From positions 1 to 64,000 of the forward strand of contig QEXY01000114.1 of NCBI GenBank assembly GCA_003130875.1: a stretch of DNA of 64,000 nt, in the 5' to 3' direction. The translations under genes and the position numbers were made by a program. This DNA comes from Ardenticatenia bacterium (GTDB taxonomy: Bacteria > Chloroflexota > Anaerolineae > 4572-78 > NAK82). Below, one piece after another: positions 61,800 through 64,000 of this stretch (the first letter of the stretch is position 1; each line of letters opens with the position of its first letter). The notes below the pieces were generated by a model. That model ran no database searches, was not told the origin of the DNA, and was given only the letters and a program-made list of their open reading frames with translations.

Positions 61800-62986
61800 G
61801 AGGTCACCTCGTCGGGGTAGTGTGCGTCCTCTGGGTGGTGTTCCGGCGGCGTCCGTGCTGCTTCTTGGGCATTCCCAGCCGTGCGATAGCTTGCCAGGAA
61901 TGCGTGCCTGAACTCCATAAAGGTGCCGTCCAAGATGGATTGACGGATGCGCCGCATGAGATCGAGCATAAAATGCAGGTTGTGCAGGGTGGTCAGATAT
62001 AGACCGGTGATCTCATCGGCCATGATCAGATGGCGTAGGTAGGCGCGGCTGAAGGTAGTACAGGTGTAGCACAGACAACCTTCCTCGATAGGCATAGGGT
62101 CGGCAGCGTATTGCGCATTGCGCAGGTTGAGCCGCCCGCGATGGGTCAACACAGCACCGTTGCGTGCCATACGTGTCGGCAACACACAGTCAAACTGGTC
62201 GATACCGCGCGCCACACATTCGAACAAGTCTTCCGGGCTGCCCACCCCCATCAGGTAACGCGGTCGGTCGCGCGGCAGCTCGGGGTGTAACCACTCTAAC
62301 ACCTGGTGCATCTCTGCCTTGGTCTCTCCCACGCTGAGGCCACCGATGGCGTAGCCTGGCAGGTCTAGCGCGCGCAGAAATTGGGCACTCTGGATGCGCA
62401 AGTCCTGGAAGACACCCCCTTGTACAATGCCATAAAGCGCCTGGTCGGAGCGCCGCTTGGCTGCCAGAGAACGTTCTGCCCAGCGGTGGGTGCGCGCCAG
62501 AGCTTCTAAATTATAGGCATAGTCGTTTGGAATGGTACATTCATCCAGCGGCATAATAATGTCCGCGCCCAGCTGTTCCTGGATGGCGATCACCTTCTCC
62601 GGTGTGAAAAGGTGCGTAGAGCCATCGATGTGGGAACGAAAGACCACCCCTTCGTCGTCCACGCGGCGCAGCGCTTGCAGGCTGAACACTTGATAACCAC
62701 CGGAGTCAGTCAGGATCGGCCCATCCCACCCCATGAAGCGATGTAAACCGCCCAGCCGAGCGATCAACTCGGCCCCCGGACGCAGGTAGAGATGGTAGGT
62801 GTTGCTCAGAATTAAGGTGGCGCCCAGTGTGCGCAGATCGCGCGGGGTCATAGTCTTGACCGTCGCCTGGGTGCCCACCGGTGCGAAGACAGGTGTGGGA
62901 ATATCGCCATGGGGAGTATGGATGATGCCAGCGCGTGCTGCGCACTGCGCATCTTCTTTCACAAGTTCGAAACTGAATGCTGTCAC
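61790..62986 (-). CDS. tgt: Queuine tRNA-ribosyltransferase
   Basis: The 398-residue enzyme exchanges guanine-34 for the queuosine precursor in tRNAs with GUN anticodons. Asp94 in TDSGGYQVFSL, the nucleophile region in FDCVLPTRMARNG, and the zinc site CLCYTC with a downstream His are intact. It starts at a GTG (62986), about 33 bases after an extended -10 promoter. The C-terminal ~35 residues are a His/Pro-rich tail beyond the usual end. No other queuosine genes are in the window. Confidence 0.95.
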   Translation of the reverse strand: MTAFSFELVKEDAQCAARAGIIHTPHGDIPTPVFAPVGTQATVKTMTPRDLRTLGATLILSNTYHLYLRPGAELIARLGGLHRFMGWDGPILTDSGGYQVFSLQALRRVDDEGVVFRSHIDGSTHLFTPEKVIAIQEQLGADIIMPLDECTIPNDYAYNLEALARTHRWAERSLAAKRRSDQALYGIVQGGVFQDLRIQSAQFLRALDLPGYAIGGLSVGETKAEMHQVLEWLHPELPRDRPRYLMGVGSPEDLFECVARGIDQFDCVLPTRMARNGAVLTHRGRLNLRNAQYAADPMPIEEGCLCYTCTTFSRAYLRHLIMADEITGLYLTTLHNLHFMLDLMRRIRQSILDGTFMEFRHAFLASYRTAGNAQEAARTPPEHHPEDAHYPDEVTSCR

Positions 62987-63025
62987 ACTGGCTTGGTGAT
63001 CCGTCTCACTCGGATGAGATATAGC

Positions 63026-63034
63026 ATTATACCA
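63026..63034 (-). promoter_or_regulatory. Extended -10 promoter for tgt-uppP
   Basis: Reading leftward, TGGTATAAT (63034-63026) is an extended -10. The best -35 is only TTCCAC at 18 bp. Confidence 0.55.
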
Positions 63035-63041
63035 TCAACCG

Positions 63042-63401
63042 GTGCGATTGTGGAAAACGGGAGGAAACGGTGACACACTACACGAGACTCGCCCCTGGGG
63101 TGTAGGGACGGGGAGCTTCAAAGCGAACATACTCTCGCTCGCGCAACCCCTAGAGGGGCTAACCCAAACAGTGGCCACCTATTTCGAGGGGATCAGGGCT
63201 TCCATAATGTGTGAAACAGCCGAGAGGCCTGGCAATACCACCAGGACGCAGTAATACGCACCACCATCTATGCACGACTATGCCATATCGTGCCCAAAAC
63301 CGATCCTTGAAAGCCACGCCGGATCCCCTTTTGAAGAAAGACGGGCAACAGCCGCCCGACTAGCGGGCGCCCTAGCATCCGATCAATCTACACGTTATAT
63401 G
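63042..63401. other. Non-coding stretch
   Basis: No coding frame with a ribosome site, RNA gene or long repeat was seen in these 360 bases between divergent tgt and the small membrane-protein gene. Confidence 0.5.
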
Positions 63402-63533
63402 CTACGAGCCGAACCGGGGTGCCAATGCCAATGCCAGAGCCAACAAACCCACCGACACACACAGCCGGAGCAAGATACCCTCTAGCGGGTCTATACCGGC
63501 TTCGAGGTTGGCGGTCTCTTTGGTCTCGGTCAT
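63402..63533 (-). CDS. 43-residue single-helix membrane protein
   Basis: A 43-codon frame starts at an ATG (63533) with AAGGAG nine bases upstream and ends in TAG. The product is a charged N-terminus (MTETKETANLEAG) followed by one hydrophobic helix (about 19-38, rich in Leu and Ala) and a short basic end. It lies 101 bases after acpS on the same strand. Function unknown; the good ribosome site and compact helix make it a credible small gene. Confidence 0.55.
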   Translation of the reverse strand: MTETKETANLEAGIDPLEGILLRLCVSVGLLALALALAPRFGS

Positions 63534-63634
63534 CGATTGTATGCTCCTTTTTGGCAGGTAAAATTCGCACAAACTGCAGACCTGCTAGGCTCCTCACGCT
63601 TTACACTCTATCTACAGCGATTCCCGACAAGGGG

Positions 63635-63997
63635 TCATCCCTGTATCACCACGCATGCCATCGCGTAGTCCCCAGCGTGTGACAGACTGACGGCGAAGTA
63701 TTGCCAGTGGCGCTGCGCTGCCAGCTGAGCAGCCTGGCCGTGCAGCTGCAATTCCGGTTTTCCGTGTTCATCACACAGGACCTCGATTTCGTTGAAGCGG
63801 ACAGCACCGATTCCAGTGCCGAATGCCTTGGCGGTGGCCTCTTTGGCTGCCCAGCGTGTTGCCAAAGCAGCGACGCGCCCCTGAGCATAGGCCAGCTCAC
63901 GCTCGGTGTAGACCCGCCTGAGAAATCGCTCTCCATGACGTTGTAATACTCGCTCCACCCGACCGATCTCGATCAAATCAACCCCCACTGCCAGCAT
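63635..63997 (-). CDS. acpS: Holo-[acyl-carrier-protein] synthase
   Basis: The 120-residue phosphopantetheinyl transferase moves 4'-phosphopantetheine from CoA to acyl carrier protein. The magnesium site residues Asp7 in VGVDLIEIGRVE and Glu53 in WAAKEATAKAFGTG are present, and length is standard. The ATG at 63995-63997 is complete but its ribosome site is beyond the window edge. Confidence 0.95.
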   Translation of the reverse strand: MLAVGVDLIEIGRVERVLQRHGERFLRRVYTERELAYAQGRVAALATRWAAKEATAKAFGTGIGAVRFNEIEVLCDEHGKPELQLHGQAAQLAAQRHWQYFAVSLSHAGDYAMACVVIQG

Positions 63998-64000
63998 AAA

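Noticed and set aside
1..64000. CRISPR arrays, rRNA genes, prophage or a complete insertion sequence
   Set aside because: No regularly spaced direct repeats, rRNA sequence, phage structural genes or intact transposase were seen.

Overview
The window is bacterial chromosomal DNA of fairly high GC. It most resembles Chloroflexota (Anaerolineae/Thermoflexia-like); this is inferred from gene content, not from a marker-gene tree. The supporting content is a Qcr-type menaquinol:cytochrome c reductase with subunit IV fused to cytochrome c, a B12-dependent class II ribonucleotide reductase with NrdR, large secreted Asp-box propeller proteins, paired TrkA proteins, type 2 IPP isomerase, BioY, and Pro/Thr-rich secreted glycoside hydrolases. 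Nearly every gene is intact. Spacing is tight, ATGA overlaps are common, and sigma70-like -35/-10 promoters can be read in many gaps.

Layout. 1-6.6 kb: OsmC peroxidase-like gene, then a leftward set of rpsO, pnp, lepB, a BMP-family binding protein and a purine-type phosphoribosyltransferase. 6.6-10 kb: tRNA-Thr, a receiver-kinase hybrid overlapping a membrane glycosyltransferase, and a decayed transposase. 10-16.4 kb: glmS (leftward), bioY, a URO-D-like protein coupled to a Nudix hydrolase, a DUF362 protein and a small membrane protein. 16.6-21.5 kb: nrdR and nrdJ separated by a long leader, msrB and a helical hypothetical. 21.5-29.2 kb: a 1326-residue two-propeller secreted protein, a Gfo/Idh oxidoreductase, threonine aldolase and isocitrate dehydrogenase. 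29.2-32.8 kb: tRNA-Leu and initiator tRNA-Met with promoter and terminator, the leftward qcrABC operon and a second OsmC. 33-41.2 kb: cupin, mannitol-1-phosphate-dehydrogenase-like gene, two TrkA genes, purB, ParB-like protein, acylphosphatase, MGDG-synthase-like glycosyltransferase and adenosine-specific kinase. 41.3-45.4 kb: a four-gene DUF2207 / Zn-ribbon / helical / SPFH-HTH cluster. 45.4-52.1 kb: hpt, galT and secreted carbohydrate-related proteins. 52.1-54.3 kb: fni and a prenyl synthase. 54.3-59.9 kb: phosphohexomutase, a GlmU split into two genes, CNNM/CBS protein, cytidine deaminase and alpha/beta hydrolase. 60-64 kb: leftward tgt, uppP and a membrane-anchored EEP protein; then a 43-residue membrane protein and acpS.

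Together these cover central metabolism (Icd, Qcr), nucleotide supply (NrdJ/NrdR, PurB, Hpt, Cdd), envelope precursors (GlmS, hexomutase, split GlmU, UppP, prenyl synthase, glycosyltransferases) and extracytoplasmic proteins.

Items most worth attention: a ~90-bp palindromic repeat in three copies that looks like a MITE doubling as a terminator; the SPFH/DUF2207 cluster as a candidate membrane-stress module; split GlmU; a MerR-type promoter (20-bp spacer filled by a dyad) before the giant propeller gene; a probable leaderless transcript at 47.07 kb; an initiator tRNA with a U1-U72 mismatch; and the structured nrdJ leader.
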